Positions 16,827-25,289 of a DNA stretch of 64,000 nucleotides are shown in pieces; positions within the stretch are counted from its first letter, which is position 1; every line of letters starts with the position of its first letter. Under the pieces are notes generated by a model. It did no database searches and was not told the DNA's origin. It saw only the letters and a program-made list of their open reading frames with translations. The position numbers and the translations under genes are program-made. Where the stretch lies: NCBI RefSeq assembly GCF_003443675.1, contig NZ_CP031963.1:2255501-2319500 (forward strand), given 5' to 3'. The DNA comes from Aquimarina sp. BL5 (GTDB lineage Bacteria; Bacteroidota; Bacteroidia; Flavobacteriales; Flavobacteriaceae).

Positions 16827-16948
16827 TTATTTCATATGTGTTTATAATAATTCTATACATAGATAAATACGGCAATATTTCTAACAACCACCATAGTGAT
16901 CTATATCGTCTTTTGACTGATTATCAATAAACTATAAAATATAAACAG

Positions 16949-17392
16949 ATGAAATCGAAAAAACCCAATATCAAATATATAGAGTGGAAAAGTGCAGAAG
17001 AATTGCACGAAGTTTCTCTTAATTGGATCTCTGAGTTAAAGTTCATCAAAGATGAGCAACATTTTTTAGATGAACTAATAGAAAATTACACTGTACTACT
17101 GATATCAGAAAAGACTTTTGAAAAAAGCAGTGAAATAATCAATGAACTAAATCAAAGTAGAAAAGACATTAATCCTTTGCTAAAAAAAGTAGTCAGACAC
17201 TGTAATCAGCTTACAATACTTATAGATGGTATTGATCAACCAGAAGAAGAAAAAAAGTATAAAGAATATCACGGAAAATTATTGATAGAAGTAAGCATAT
17301 ATTTTGACAGCTATAAGCAAACAAAAAGAAACATTTTTGATCTTATCAAAGATATTATTAAGAAAGGGAAACAAAAACGGCTATTAAACTAA
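16949..17392 (+). CDS. Hypothetical helical protein, 147 aa
   Basis: Mostly alpha-helical and charged, with coiled-coil tendency (about residues 45-85 and 100-140) and a basic C-terminus (KKGKQKRLLN). No signal peptide or membrane helix. The family is not recognised. It is the first gene of a tight run (16949-19565) leading to D-lactate dehydrogenase, so it may be part of the anaerobic response. Confidence 0.6.
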   Translation: MKSKKPNIKYIEWKSAEELHEVSLNWISELKFIKDEQHFLDELIENYTVLLISEKTFEKSSEIINELNQSRKDINPLLKKVVRHCNQLTILIDGIDQPEEEKKYKEYHGKLLIEVSIYFDSYKQTKRNIFDLIKDIIKKGKQKRLLN

Positions 17393-17403
17393 CTATAATC
17401 CTT

Positions 17404-17916
17404 TTGATAAGAATATTAAAAAAAACAGTGTTAGTTATTGTAGTTCTCTTTATCGGGTTCTGGGCTTGGTATGAATATACATATTCAATGGATACTGTAA
17501 TTCCATTTGAAGTAAATAATCCCAGGGCTAAAACAAAAGTTCTAATAGCTTCTCAAGGCAGCAAGTTTAAGGATTCTGTGGTACAAGGAATTTTAAGAAA
17601 ATATGAAAAAGACACCATTTATTTTAAGGTAATAGATGTATATACATTATTCACTGTAAATCTTGAAAAGTGGGATGCTTTAATACTTATTAACTCTTGG
17701 GAATATGGAAATCCACCAAGAAACGTAAAAAAATTTATAAAAAATTATCCTGAACAATTAGATAAACTAATCATTTTATCCACTGTTGGTAGTAGCAATA
17801 TTACTCTAAAAGATGTTGATGTGATTTCTGGAGAATCTATTATCGAAAAAACATCTCAATACACAGATACTGTAGCAAATAGACTAAATCAAATAATAAA
17901 AAGAAATAATGAATAA
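17404..17916 (+). CDS. Membrane-anchored flavodoxin-like protein, 170 aa
   Basis: One N-terminal membrane helix (about residues 7-24) is followed by a Rossmann/flavodoxin-like fold: TKVLIASQGSKFKDSVVQGI (strand, loop, helix), WDALILINSWEYGNPP and DKLIILSTVGSSN. The loop after the first strand is where FMN phosphate sits in flavodoxins, but the classic T-x-T-G-x-T is not present, so FMN binding is uncertain. The start is TTG at 17404; the next ATG would delete the helix. Its end overlaps the following lipoprotein gene by 8 bases. Confidence 0.6.
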   Translation: MIRILKKTVLVIVVLFIGFWAWYEYTYSMDTVIPFEVNNPRAKTKVLIASQGSKFKDSVVQGILRKYEKDTIYFKVIDVYTLFTVNLEKWDALILINSWEYGNPPRNVKKFIKNYPEQLDKLIILSTVGSSNITLKDVDVISGESIIEKTSQYTDTVANRLNQIIKRNNE

Positions 17917-18580
17917 ACTAAACACATATATCATCTTAATCGTTGCAGGATTGTTAATGAGTTGTTCATCTAGTGAGCTTGTCGAGGTATGGACAAATCC
18001 TGATATCGATACTTTTGAAGCTAATAAAGTACTGGTAATAGGAATGACTGCCGACACTGATGGAAGAAAAGTATTTGAGAAAAAACTTACTGCTGCACTT
18101 AAAAAAAATGGAGTAAAATCAGAAAGAAGCCTCGATTTTTTCGAAAAATCATTTACCAAATCACCAAAAACTGAAGAAGAGTTGCTTGCCATGGAAGGCA
18201 AACTTTTAGAGGCCGGTTTTGATGCCATTCTATTATCTAAAGTCCTTGCTGTAGAAGACAAAATTACTGTTGTAAAAGCGTATCGAAATCTGGATAAAAA
18301 TTTCAAGAGTTTTAAAGATGATTATTACCAGAATCAAGATATTTATTACGAAGATGGTTATTATTCAGCGTATGAAATCTATCACGCAGAAACATCTTTA
18401 TACTGCATATGCCCGGACAAAGAAAGAGAATTAATCTGGAAAGGGTCTATTGACATTACAGAGCCTGAAAATGTAAAAAAAGCCGTAGGAGATTATATAA
18501 AAGTACTAATTTGGGCATTAAAAGGACAAAAACTCTTAATCATTGAAGAAGAACTGAACAATGAAGATATTGATATATAG
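17909..18580 (+). CDS. Lipoprotein, 223 aa, unknown function
   Basis: The lipobox LLMSC places the lipidated Cys at residue 19. Residues 40-125 look like a Rossmann-like or DUF4136-like unit (KVLVIGMTADTDGRKVFEKKLTAALKKNG). The rest has two Tyr-rich strands. It overlaps the genes on both sides (8 bases upstream, 20 bases with ldhA), implying tight co-translation with the fermentative dehydrogenase. Confidence 0.65.
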   Translation: MNKLNTYIILIVAGLLMSCSSSELVEVWTNPDIDTFEANKVLVIGMTADTDGRKVFEKKLTAALKKNGVKSERSLDFFEKSFTKSPKTEEELLAMEGKLLEAGFDAILLSKVLAVEDKITVVKAYRNLDKNFKSFKDDYYQNQDIYYEDGYYSAYEIYHAETSLYCICPDKERELIWKGSIDITEPENVKKAVGDYIKVLIWALKGQKLLIIEEELNNEDIDI

Positions 18581-19565
18581 TACAAAAGATTTTGAGATCC
18601 CTTTTCTTGAAAAAGCAAATAGTGATGTATATCATATCAAATACATTTCTGAAAGACTTACTTCTAAAACAGCAATACTCGCTTTGGGATTTGATGCAAT
18701 CTCTATTTTTTCAGCAGACGACGCCTCATCTAAGGTATTAGAATTATTATATGATTTTGGTGTCAAGTATATCACATTGCGTTCTGCAGGTTATGATAAT
18801 ATACATATAAAAACTGCAAAAAAACTAGGGATTAAAGTTGCACATACACCAGAATATTCACCTAATGCTATTGCAGAACATGCGGTAGCCCTATTATTAG
18901 CATTGAATCGTAAACTTATCATATCTCAGCAGCAAGTAACTCATTATAACTTTTCTCTAAGTAATCTTGTAGGATTTGATCTTCATAATAAAACTGTTGG
19001 AGTCATAGGAACCGGAAGGATTGGAAAAGTGATTGCTAAAATCATGAACGGATTCGGATGCAAAATAATAGCTCACGATATTAATGAAGATCAAGGTTTT
19101 ACAAAACAATACGATATTGAATATTTAACATTATCAGATTTGTGTAAGCAATCGGACATTATCATGCTTAGTGTACCTCTTAATTCGGAAACTCATTATA
19201 TGATTGATGCAGACCTTATTCTATTAATGAAACGAGATGTCTATATCATCAATATTGCCAGAGGAGCTGTGGTAAATACTTCGGAAATAGTAGAAGCTTT
19301 AAAATGGAATAGAATTGCAGCTTACGGATCTGATGTTTATGAATATGAAGATAATGTGTTTTTCTACGATCGTTCTGAGACAAAGCCAAATGATAAATTA
19401 TTACTGCAACTAATCGATTTACCAAATGTACTCATAACACCTCATCAGGCTTTTGCTACTAAAGAAGCCTTAACAAACATTGCGGAAACAACATTTTATA
19501 ATATCACTTGCTGGCAACAAAATAAAACTCCAGCCAATGAACTCACGATAGAATTAGTGCGGTAA
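18561..19565 (+). CDS. ldhA: D-lactate dehydrogenase (2-hydroxyacid dehydrogenase family)
   Basis: This 334-aa NAD-dependent enzyme, which reduces pyruvate to D-lactate, has the usual family length. The NAD-binding motif GVIGTGRIGK is near residue 150. The catalytic Arg is in NIARGAVVN (near 234), the acid in DVYEYED (near 261) and the catalytic His in TPHQAF (H295). The SEPNAIAEHAVAL-like helix typical of fermentative LdhA is present as SPNAIAEHAVALLL. Last gene of the 16.9-19.6 kb run. Its 3' end overlaps the convergent YeeE gene by 12 bases. Confidence 0.88.
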   Translation: MKILIYSTKDFEIPFLEKANSDVYHIKYISERLTSKTAILALGFDAISIFSADDASSKVLELLYDFGVKYITLRSAGYDNIHIKTAKKLGIKVAHTPEYSPNAIAEHAVALLLALNRKLIISQQQVTHYNFSLSNLVGFDLHNKTVGVIGTGRIGKVIAKIMNGFGCKIIAHDINEDQGFTKQYDIEYLTLSDLCKQSDIIMLSVPLNSETHYMIDADLILLMKRDVYIINIARGAVVNTSEIVEALKWNRIAAYGSDVYEYEDNVFFYDRSETKPNDKLLLQLIDLPNVLITPHQAFATKEALTNIAETTFYNITCWQQNKTPANELTIELVR

Positions 19566-19967
19566 TTTATCTTTTAATAAACCGTATAAAAAAGTACCTA
19601 AGATTGAAGCTCCGATTACAATAAGTATTGGAAAATATCCTGCACCTGCCAAAACAAACATAGGACCAGGACATGCTCCAGCCAATGCCCAACCTAATCC
19701 GAAAATAATTCCTCCGAGAATATATCTACTAAAACTTCTTTCCTTTGGAGCTATATTTATTTTCTCTCCATAAATAGATTTTACACGAAATCTCTTAATT
19801 AATTGAACTATTATAATACCAAGCCCGACTGCAGAACCTATAATGCCATACATATGAAACGATCCAAATTGAAACATTTCATAAATCCTGAACCACGAAG
19901 CAGCTTCGGATTTAAATAAAACAATTCCGAAGAATATACCAATAACTAAATATATAATTGTACGCAT
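19554..19967 (-). CDS. YeeE/YedE family membrane protein, second half (DUF6691 type)
   Basis: A 137-aa protein with about four membrane helices and the conserved GACPGPMFVLAGAG loop, which carries the functional Cys of the YeeE/YedE fold. YeeE/YedE proteins move sulfur species such as thiosulfate across the inner membrane, with Cys residues lining the path. Here, as often in Bacteroidota, the long transporter is encoded as two adjacent half-length genes; its partner lies 4 bases upstream. Confidence 0.85.
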   Translation of the reverse strand: MRTIIYLVIGIFFGIVLFKSEAASWFRIYEMFQFGSFHMYGIIGSAVGLGIIIVQLIKRFRVKSIYGEKINIAPKERSFSRYILGGIIFGLGWALAGACPGPMFVLAGAGYFPILIVIGASILGTFLYGLLKDKLPH

Positions 19968-19971
19968 TTTT

Positions 19972-20529
19972 TTAGAATATTAAAGGGAATATTAAATGAA
20001 TCATTACCAAACCTCCTATAAAAAAACCAATTACAGCAATAAGTGAAGGTACTTGTAAATTACTTAAACCGGAGATCGCATGACCAGAGGTACAACCTCC
20101 TGCATAACGTGCACCAAAACCGACCAGTAACCCACCAATGATAAGAATTGCTAAGCCTTTTGGATCTGTAAAAACATCATTAGAAAATAACATATCTGGC
20201 AGGTAGGCTTGACTTGTATCAGTAAACCCTTTAGATTGCAGATCTTTAACTACTGTTGGATTTAAAGTAACGGCAGTATCAACAGATAAATAATTTTTCG
20301 CAATATAACTTCCGATAATTACGCCTAAAACTACAACAAGATTCCAACGCTGTTCTCTCCAGTCAAACTTAAAAAAACCTACTGTTTTACCTGCTCCACA
20401 AATCGTACACATAGTTCTAAGGTTAGATGACATACCTAACTTTTTGCCGATCATTAACAACAAAAACATCACTAAACTTATTAATGGTCCTGAAACGTAC
20501 CAAGGCCAAGGTTCATATATCCAATTCAT
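19972..20529 (-). CDS. YeeE/YedE family membrane protein, first half
   Basis: A 185-aa protein with about four to five membrane helices. It carries the YeeE/YedE hallmark GGCTSGHAISG near residues 144-155 and a further Cys pair in MCTICGAG near 40. It works with the downstream half, 4 bases away, as a sulfur-compound importer. The promoter carries a GTAAC-N4-GTTAC dyad, placing it with the persulfide/rhodanese genes. Confidence 0.87.
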   Translation of the reverse strand: MNWIYEPWPWYVSGPLISLVMFLLLMIGKKLGMSSNLRTMCTICGAGKTVGFFKFDWREQRWNLVVVLGVIIGSYIAKNYLSVDTAVTLNPTVVKDLQSKGFTDTSQAYLPDMLFSNDVFTDPKGLAILIIGGLLVGFGARYAGGCTSGHAISGLSNLQVPSLIAVIGFFIGGLVMIHLIFPLIF

Positions 20530-20547
20530 CTACTTTTTAATTTCCTA

Positions 20548-20591
20548 CAAATAACCTGTATTTTCTAGTAGAAGTAAGTAACTTATGTTAC
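20548..20591 (-). promoter_or_regulatory. GTAAC-N4-GTTAC operator and -7 of the yeeE pair
   Basis: GTAACTTATGTTAC (20578-20591). On the minus strand the dyad centre lies 29.5 bases before GTTATTTG (20555-20548), which keeps TTTG but not TA of the -7 consensus. Confidence 0.65.
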
Positions 20592-20647
20592 ACTCAGCAT
20601 ATTATTCTACATAAAAAATGTAATTACAAATGGTAATGTTAAAAAAC

Positions 20648-20851
20648 CTATTTAACCTTACAGGTATTTAGCCCAACAATGGAATACAAAGGGCAAAAAC
20701 TAACAAAACTGGTAAGTACAAATATCGCAGAAAGCCCTAATAGGACATATCCCAAAGTACCTTGTATAACTCCAGTGAAGTACAATATCCCAATCACAAT
20801 AGCCGCTAGTATTCTTACAATGCGGTCCAAGCCGCCCATATTCTTTTTCAT
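20648..20851 (-). CDS. DUF2892 (YgaP-TM-like) inner membrane protein
   Basis: A 67-aa two-helix protein beginning KKNMGGLDRIVRI and ending FVSFCPLYSIVGLNTCKVK, which is the DUF2892 pattern (conserved D-R near the start, FCPLY-x-GLNTC at the end). In YgaP this segment is fused to a rhodanese; here the rhodaneses are separate genes nearby. It probably belongs to the same sulfur-handling regulon. Confidence 0.85.
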   Translation of the reverse strand: MKKNMGGLDRIVRILAAIVIGILYFTGVIQGTLGYVLLGLSAIFVLTSFVSFCPLYSIVGLNTCKVK

Positions 20852-20869
20852 ATTCTCATATATTTTATG

Positions 20870-20962
20870 TTAAAAAAATTCAATAATCAGCACTACTCCT
20901 GCTACAATACTCGAACATATAACACAAACAATTAGTAATTTAAATCCCTTATGCATCCGCAT
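20870..20962 (-). CDS. Predicted 30-aa single-helix membrane peptide
   Basis: An ORF beginning MRMHKGFKLL, with one hydrophobic helix and ending IIEFF, 18 bases before DUF2892 on the same strand. It lies inside the transcript predicted from the 21.1 kb operator. A basic start and a single helix are typical of real membrane peptides, but no homology was tested. Confidence 0.4.
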   Translation of the reverse strand: MRMHKGFKLLIVCVICSSIVAGVVLIIEFF

Positions 20963-21075
20963 ACACTATCTTGTTTTTAGGTTTTATTCATCAACAGATA
21001 TCAAATGGCTAACAAATAAGTATCTTGAAATAAATTATTTGAGTATTGTTTTAATTTTCTCAAATTAGCGTGAAA

Positions 21076-21119
21076 CAAATTTATTTAAGAAAATCAGTAA
21101 AAGATGTGACAATTGTTAC
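21076..21119 (-). promoter_or_regulatory. GTGAC-N4-GTTAC operator and -7, leftward
   Basis: GTGACAATTGTTAC (21106-21119). On the minus strand TAAATTTG (21083-21076) starts 29.5 bases from the dyad centre, so it should drive the 30-aa ORF and DUF2892. Its rightward counterpart position would fall inside the methyltransferase gene. Confidence 0.7.
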
Positions 21120-21134
21120 AACTAAGATTGTTTT

Positions 21135-21740
21135 ATGAAGCATACAGAGAAACTAAGAAAATCAATAGGAAATATAGATGTCTACTTATTAGATCAAATA
21201 TTAAAAGATCGTTATTCACAAAACGATAAGATCCTTGATGCTGGTTGTGGAAGTGGTAGAAATATGCATTGGTTTTATAAAAATAGGTTTACCATATATG
21301 CTGTAGATAAAGAAATTGAGCAGATCGAATACCTAAAACTTATCTATCCCGACTGGAGCGATCAGTTTAGCAGTGCTTCATTAGAAGAATTGCCTTATCG
21401 CGATGATTTTTTTGATCATATCATCTGTAGTGCAGTGCTACATTTTGCAGTGAGTACTGATCATTTTAAAACTATGTTTTCAGAACTCTTACGTGTATTA
21501 AAACCTTCGGGAAGCTTATTTATACGAATGACGTCTGATATTGGAATTGAAAATAAAGGAACTCATATAGGAGAAGGTGTTTATAGACTAGGTGATGAGT
21601 CTTATCGATTTTTACTTACTAAAGAGTTATTATCGTTACTAATGGAAGAGCATCAATTATCATTTTTGGAACCTTTAAAATCTACAAATGTTCATGACCT
21701 TAGGTCTATATCTACTTTAGTACTTCAGAAAAATGCTTAA
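21135..21740 (+). CDS. Class I SAM-dependent methyltransferase
   Basis: A 201-aa protein with motif I ILDAGCGSGRN near residues 35-45, an acidic motif II (YAVDKEIEQIEYL) near 62, and motif IV/V (DDFFDHIICSAVLHFA) near 98. It resembles the small Bacteroidota proteins acting on small molecules or tellurite/thiol compounds, but the substrate cannot be read. It starts 15 bases from the leftward operator, so expression may be affected by the bound regulator. Confidence 0.82.
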   Translation: MKHTEKLRKSIGNIDVYLLDQILKDRYSQNDKILDAGCGSGRNMHWFYKNRFTIYAVDKEIEQIEYLKLIYPDWSDQFSSASLEELPYRDDFFDHIICSAVLHFAVSTDHFKTMFSELLRVLKPSGSLFIRMTSDIGIENKGTHIGEGVYRLGDESYRFLLTKELLSLLMEEHQLSFLEPLKSTNVHDLRSISTLVLQKNA

Positions 21741-21746
21741 ATAAAA

Positions 21747-22391
21747 TTAACCTTTATCAATCAGTTCTATCGCACCTTGTTTTAAAAGTATAAAACCTTC
21801 TTGTTCTAGTTTTTTTAGTAATCTGGATATCACTTCTCTAGAAGAGCCTAAATCATAGGCGATATGCTGGTGTGTAGTATTTAGCGTATTACGACCTTTT
21901 AGCTTTGCTTCTTTTTTTAGATATTCTAATAATCTGGTATCCTTGTTAGAAAATGTCAGTATTTCTATAACATTTAATAGTTCTTCGAATTTAAGATTGA
22001 AAAGGTCATAAATAAACTCATTCCACTTGGGATACTTTTTTGCTATGGCAAGTGCTTTATCTGCCGGAATAATTACCACTTCAGAATCTTCTTCGATAAC
22101 CGCTTTTACTTTGCTTGTTCCATTTTTAATCAAAGTAGTTACTGACATCACGCAACTTTCTCCAGGTTTTATGTAATACAGTAATACTTCATTTCCGTGA
22201 GCTTGTTCTTCCTTAAAGACCTTAGCCAAACCAGAAATAAGTAATGGAATTATCTTTATATACGATCCTTGCCTTAAAATTACGGTTCCAGCATCAAAGG
22301 TATGAATGCTGCTAATTGCTACAAGTTCCGCTTTTAATTCTGGCATTGTTGCCAACTTTGGGAAATACGTATCTAGTACTTTTGAGATCAA
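21747..22391 (-). CDS. Crp/Fnr family transcriptional regulator (A)
   Basis: A 214-aa regulator: a cyclic-nucleotide-binding-like domain (about 15-135, with DAGTVILRQGSYIK and ELLYYIKPGESC-like VLLYYIKPGESCVM) and a winged HTH (about 150-210). The recognition helix reads SSREVISRLLKKLE, keeping the R-E pair of Crp. The four-Cys FNR cluster is not visible. Last gene of the MBL-rhodanese operon, whose promoter carries GTAAC-N4-GTTAC. It may therefore act on that motif. Confidence 0.88.
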   Translation of the reverse strand: MISKVLDTYFPKLATMPELKAELVAISSIHTFDAGTVILRQGSYIKIIPLLISGLAKVFKEEQAHGNEVLLYYIKPGESCVMSVTTLIKNGTSKVKAVIEEDSEVVIIPADKALAIAKKYPKWNEFIYDLFNLKFEELLNVIEILTFSNKDTRLLEYLKKEAKLKGRNTLNTTHQHIAYDLGSSREVISRLLKKLEQEGFILLKQGAIELIDKG

Positions 22392-22441
22392 TAGGAACTA
22401 TTTTTTACTAATTTAATCAATAATTTATTCTCTATATAATA

Positions 22442-22885
22442 CTATCTTTTGGGATGTTCACTCCAGACTTTATATCCGCCTTTAAAATCATATATTTTAT
22501 TAAAGCCTAAAGAGACTAACAACTTAGCAGCCCTATTGCTTCTCCAGCCAGAATAACAATAAATATAAACAGGTTGTTCTTTATTCAGTTTTTCGAACGC
22601 TGCAATAAATTTTTCTTTATCCGCAATACTAATATTGATTGCATCATCAATATATCCATCGTTATACTCTTTAGGAGTACGAATATCCACAAACTGAACA
22701 TCTTTATCTATTACTTTTTCTTTTATTGTATTGATATCTACAATGATGATTTTTTCGTTCTCTATTGTAGTATCGGGTTTTGTATTTCTGAAAACTTCTT
22801 GCGAAAAAACAGTCGAAACGCTAAATAACAACAGAGTCAAACACAAACTAAGTTTTATTGATTTGAAATTCACCAGGTAGATCAT
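22442..22885 (-). CDS. Periplasmic single-domain rhodanese
   Basis: A 147-aa protein with a signal peptide (about residues 1-28, ending FSQEV) and one rhodanese domain (about 50-145). The active-site Cys lies in YIYCYSGWRSNRAA, a C-x-x-GWRS loop. Rhodaneses pass sulfane sulfur to thiols or cyanide. It sits 3 bases after the MBL-rhodanese gene and upstream of regulator A. Confidence 0.88.
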   Translation of the reverse strand: MIYLVNFKSIKLSLCLTLLLFSVSTVFSQEVFRNTKPDTTIENEKIIIVDINTIKEKVIDKDVQFVDIRTPKEYNDGYIDDAINISIADKEKFIAAFEKLNKEQPVYIYCYSGWRSNRAAKLLVSLGFNKIYDFKGGYKVWSEHPKR

Positions 22886-22888
22886 CAG

Positions 22889-24301
22889 TTATTTTAGCGT
22901 ACTTGGACATACATATGCTGTCGTTTCTATGCCAGCTTCCTTCATTGCAGAAAAGCCTCCAGCCACATCAATAAGATTATGTATACCTCTACTTTTTAAT
23001 ATAGACGCAGCAATTACTGATCTATATCCACCAGCACAGTGTATATAGAATGATTTATCTTCTGGAAAATCGTTCAGATAATCATTTATAACATCCAATG
23101 GTGAATTATTAGCCTTATCCAAATGCTCAGCAACAAATTCAGTTTCTTTTCTCACATCAAAAACTACTGTATCTTCTATTTTCAATTTATTTTTAAGTTC
23201 CTCGGCGGTTATCGATGATATGGTGTCATACTCTTTTCCTGCTTTTTTCCAGGCTTCTATTCCTCCTTCCAGATATCCTAGTGTTTTATCAAACCCTACA
23301 CGAGATAATCGGGTAATGGTTTCTTCTTCCTTACCTTCTGGAGTTACTAATAAAATAGGTTGCGCTACATCAGCAATTAGCGCTCCTACCCAAGGAGCAA
23401 ACCCCCCTTGGATTCCAATAAATATAGATCTCGGAATATGACCTTTTATATATTCTTTTTGATGTCTTACATCCAATATAATAGCGCCTGTTTCATTAGC
23501 CAACATTTCGAATTCTTCTGGTGATAATGGTTTGGTTCCTCTTTCCAGAACTTCGTCTATATCTTCATATCCCTCTTTATTCATCTTCACATTTAAAGGA
23601 AAATATTGTGGGGGTGGTAACAAACCATCAGTTACTTCTTTTACAAATTCTTCTTTGGTCATATCCGCACGTAAGGCATAATTCATTTGTTTCTGATTCC
23701 CTAAAGTGTCCACCGTTTCTTTCATCATATTTTTACCACAAGCAGAGCCTGCTCCATGAGCGGGATATACGATTACATCATCAGCCAAAGGCATTATTTT
23801 ATTTCGTAAGCTGTCGAACAATGTTTCTGCCAGTTCTTCCTGAGTCATATGAGCAGCTTTTTGTGCTAAATCAGGACGGCCTACATCTCCTAAAAACAAC
23901 GTATCACCACTAAAAATAGCGTGATCTTTACCGTTTTTATCTCTCAACAAATACGTGGTACTTTCCATTGTATGTCCTGGAGTATGTAATGCTATTATTG
24001 TAAGATTTCCTAAAATAAACTCCTGTCCATCCGTTGCAATAGTGGCCTCGAAAGACGGATTAGCATTTGGTCCATAAATAATCTCTGCTCCAGTTTCTTT
24101 AGCCAAAGTTACATGCCCACTCACAAAATCAGCGTGAAAATGCGTTTCGAAAATATATTTGATTTTCGCTCCATCATTCTTTGTCCTTTCTATATATGGC
24201 TTTACTTCTCTAAGTGGGTCTATAATCGCCACCTCTCCTTCACTCTCTATATAATAAGCGCCTTGTGCAAGACATCCTGTATATATTTGTTCTATCTTCA
24301 T
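22889..24301 (-). CDS. Persulfide dioxygenase-like MBL protein fused to two rhodanese domains
   Basis: 470 aa. The MBL domain (1 to about 245) has THFHADFVSGH, GHTMEST and SGDTLFLGDVGRPD, the mononuclear-iron ETHE1/persulfide dioxygenase pattern. The first rhodanese domain (about 265-360) lacks the active Cys, having VTPEGKEEE in its place. The second (about 370-465) has YIHCAGGYRS with the Cys. The enzyme type oxidises glutathione or protein persulfide to sulfite, and the rhodanese can feed it. A TauE/SafE exporter nearby could remove sulfite. First gene of an operon with the rhodanese and regulator A. Confidence 0.88.
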   Translation of the reverse strand: MKIEQIYTGCLAQGAYYIESEGEVAIIDPLREVKPYIERTKNDGAKIKYIFETHFHADFVSGHVTLAKETGAEIIYGPNANPSFEATIATDGQEFILGNLTIIALHTPGHTMESTTYLLRDKNGKDHAIFSGDTLFLGDVGRPDLAQKAAHMTQEELAETLFDSLRNKIMPLADDVIVYPAHGAGSACGKNMMKETVDTLGNQKQMNYALRADMTKEEFVKEVTDGLLPPPQYFPLNVKMNKEGYEDIDEVLERGTKPLSPEEFEMLANETGAIILDVRHQKEYIKGHIPRSIFIGIQGGFAPWVGALIADVAQPILLVTPEGKEEETITRLSRVGFDKTLGYLEGGIEAWKKAGKEYDTISSITAEELKNKLKIEDTVVFDVRKETEFVAEHLDKANNSPLDVINDYLNDFPEDKSFYIHCAGGYRSVIAASILKSRGIHNLIDVAGGFSAMKEAGIETTAYVCPSTLK

Positions 24302-24360
24302 CTCTTCTATTTTATATTGTACTTCGTAAATCGAAGGCTACTATTCCTATTATTTAGTTT

Positions 24361-24404
24361 CAAAAATACGACTCCTATTATCTTTTTACAGTAACAATTG
24401 TTAC
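24361..24404 (-). promoter_or_regulatory. GTAAC-N4-GTTAC operator and -7 of the MBL-rhodanese operon
   Basis: GTAACAATTGTTAC (24391-24404) is a perfect dyad. TATTTTTG (24368-24361, minus strand) matches TAnnTTTG and starts 29.5 bases from the centre. Confidence 0.8.
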
Positions 24405-24427
24405 AAAATACAAAATCGAAATTAAGG

Positions 24428-25228
24428 TTAAGTCAATTCTTTGATAAGTATATAAACCCCCATCACTAAAACAAACCAACCAAATCCTTTTTTTAGTTTT
24501 TCGCCTTCTATAAAATTCGATAAATACATCCCTACAAAAATTCCAATTATAGAAATACCTGTAAATACAATTAGAAAACTCCATTCAATAACTAAATTTT
24601 CTACATCTCCCAAAAATCCTATAAGCGACTTAATTGCTATAATTAATAATGATGTCGCAACCGCTTTTTTCATGGGTAATCTTGCAAACAAAACCAATGC
24701 CGGAATTATTAAGAAACCTCCTCCTGCTCCGACGATTCCGGTTAAGGTTCCCACTACTATTCCTTCTATCACAATCAATGGATAGTTGTAGGATACTGTC
24801 TCTTCTTTTTCTGGTGCTTCTTTTCTATTTTTTATCATAGAAATAGAAGCCGCTAACATGATCATTGCAAAAAATACCATGATCCCAGTATCTTTGGTAA
24901 TGACGAAGTCAACCATCATAAAAAGTTCCTCGGGTATTGCCGGAACCAAAAATTTTCTGGTCAAGTACACGGCGATAAACGCAGGAATAGAAAATACAAT
25001 GGCAGTTCTGAAACTAACCAATCCTTTTCTTAGGTTTTTAACGGCTCCTACTAAAGCGGAAAATCCAACAACAAATAATGAATATGCAGTAGCAGTTACA
25101 GGATTTATATCCATCAAGTATACAAAAACCGGTACCGTCAGTATAGAACCTCCTCCACCAATCAAACCTAACACAACTCCAATGATCAATGCTCCAATGT
25201 ATCCCAGAACTTCTATTACTTCCATCAA
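24428..25228 (-). CDS. Sulfite exporter TauE/SafE family protein
   Basis: A 266-aa membrane protein with eight likely helices in two repeats, each opening with a Gly-rich segment (IGVVLGLIGGGGSILTVPV and GTLTGIVGAGGGFLIIPAL), the TauE/SafE signature. The family exports sulfite or sulfonate-derived anions. Together with the persulfide dioxygenase it would complete a detoxification route. Own promoter with a GTAAC-N4-GTTAC site. Confidence 0.9.
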   Translation of the reverse strand: MMEVIEVLGYIGALIIGVVLGLIGGGGSILTVPVFVYLMDINPVTATAYSLFVVGFSALVGAVKNLRKGLVSFRTAIVFSIPAFIAVYLTRKFLVPAIPEELFMMVDFVITKDTGIMVFFAMIMLAASISMIKNRKEAPEKEETVSYNYPLIVIEGIVVGTLTGIVGAGGGFLIIPALVLFARLPMKKAVATSLLIIAIKSLIGFLGDVENLVIEWSFLIVFTGISIIGIFVGMYLSNFIEGEKLKKGFGWFVLVMGVYILIKELT

Positions 25229-25238
25229 TTATTTTTGG

Positions 25239-25282
25239 TAAAAATAATATCAGGTGAAGGCGATCACAGTAACATTAGTTAC
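25239..25282 (-). promoter_or_regulatory. GTAAC-N4-GTTAC operator and -7 of the tauE-like gene
   Basis: GTAACATTAGTTAC (25269-25282). On the minus strand TATTTTTA (25246-25239) starts 29.5 bases from the centre, and the ATG is 10 bases further. Confidence 0.75.
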
Positions 25283-25289
25283 ATAGCAT

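Noticed and set aside
16897..16908. TGATCTATATCG before the 16.9 kb operon as an Fnr-like box
   Set aside because: One mismatch and no TAnnTTT(G/A) at the right distance in either direction.
23521..23913. 130-codon ORF antisense to the MBL-rhodanese gene
   Set aside because: Shadow of a well-supported coding frame; low-complexity His/Leu-rich sequence.
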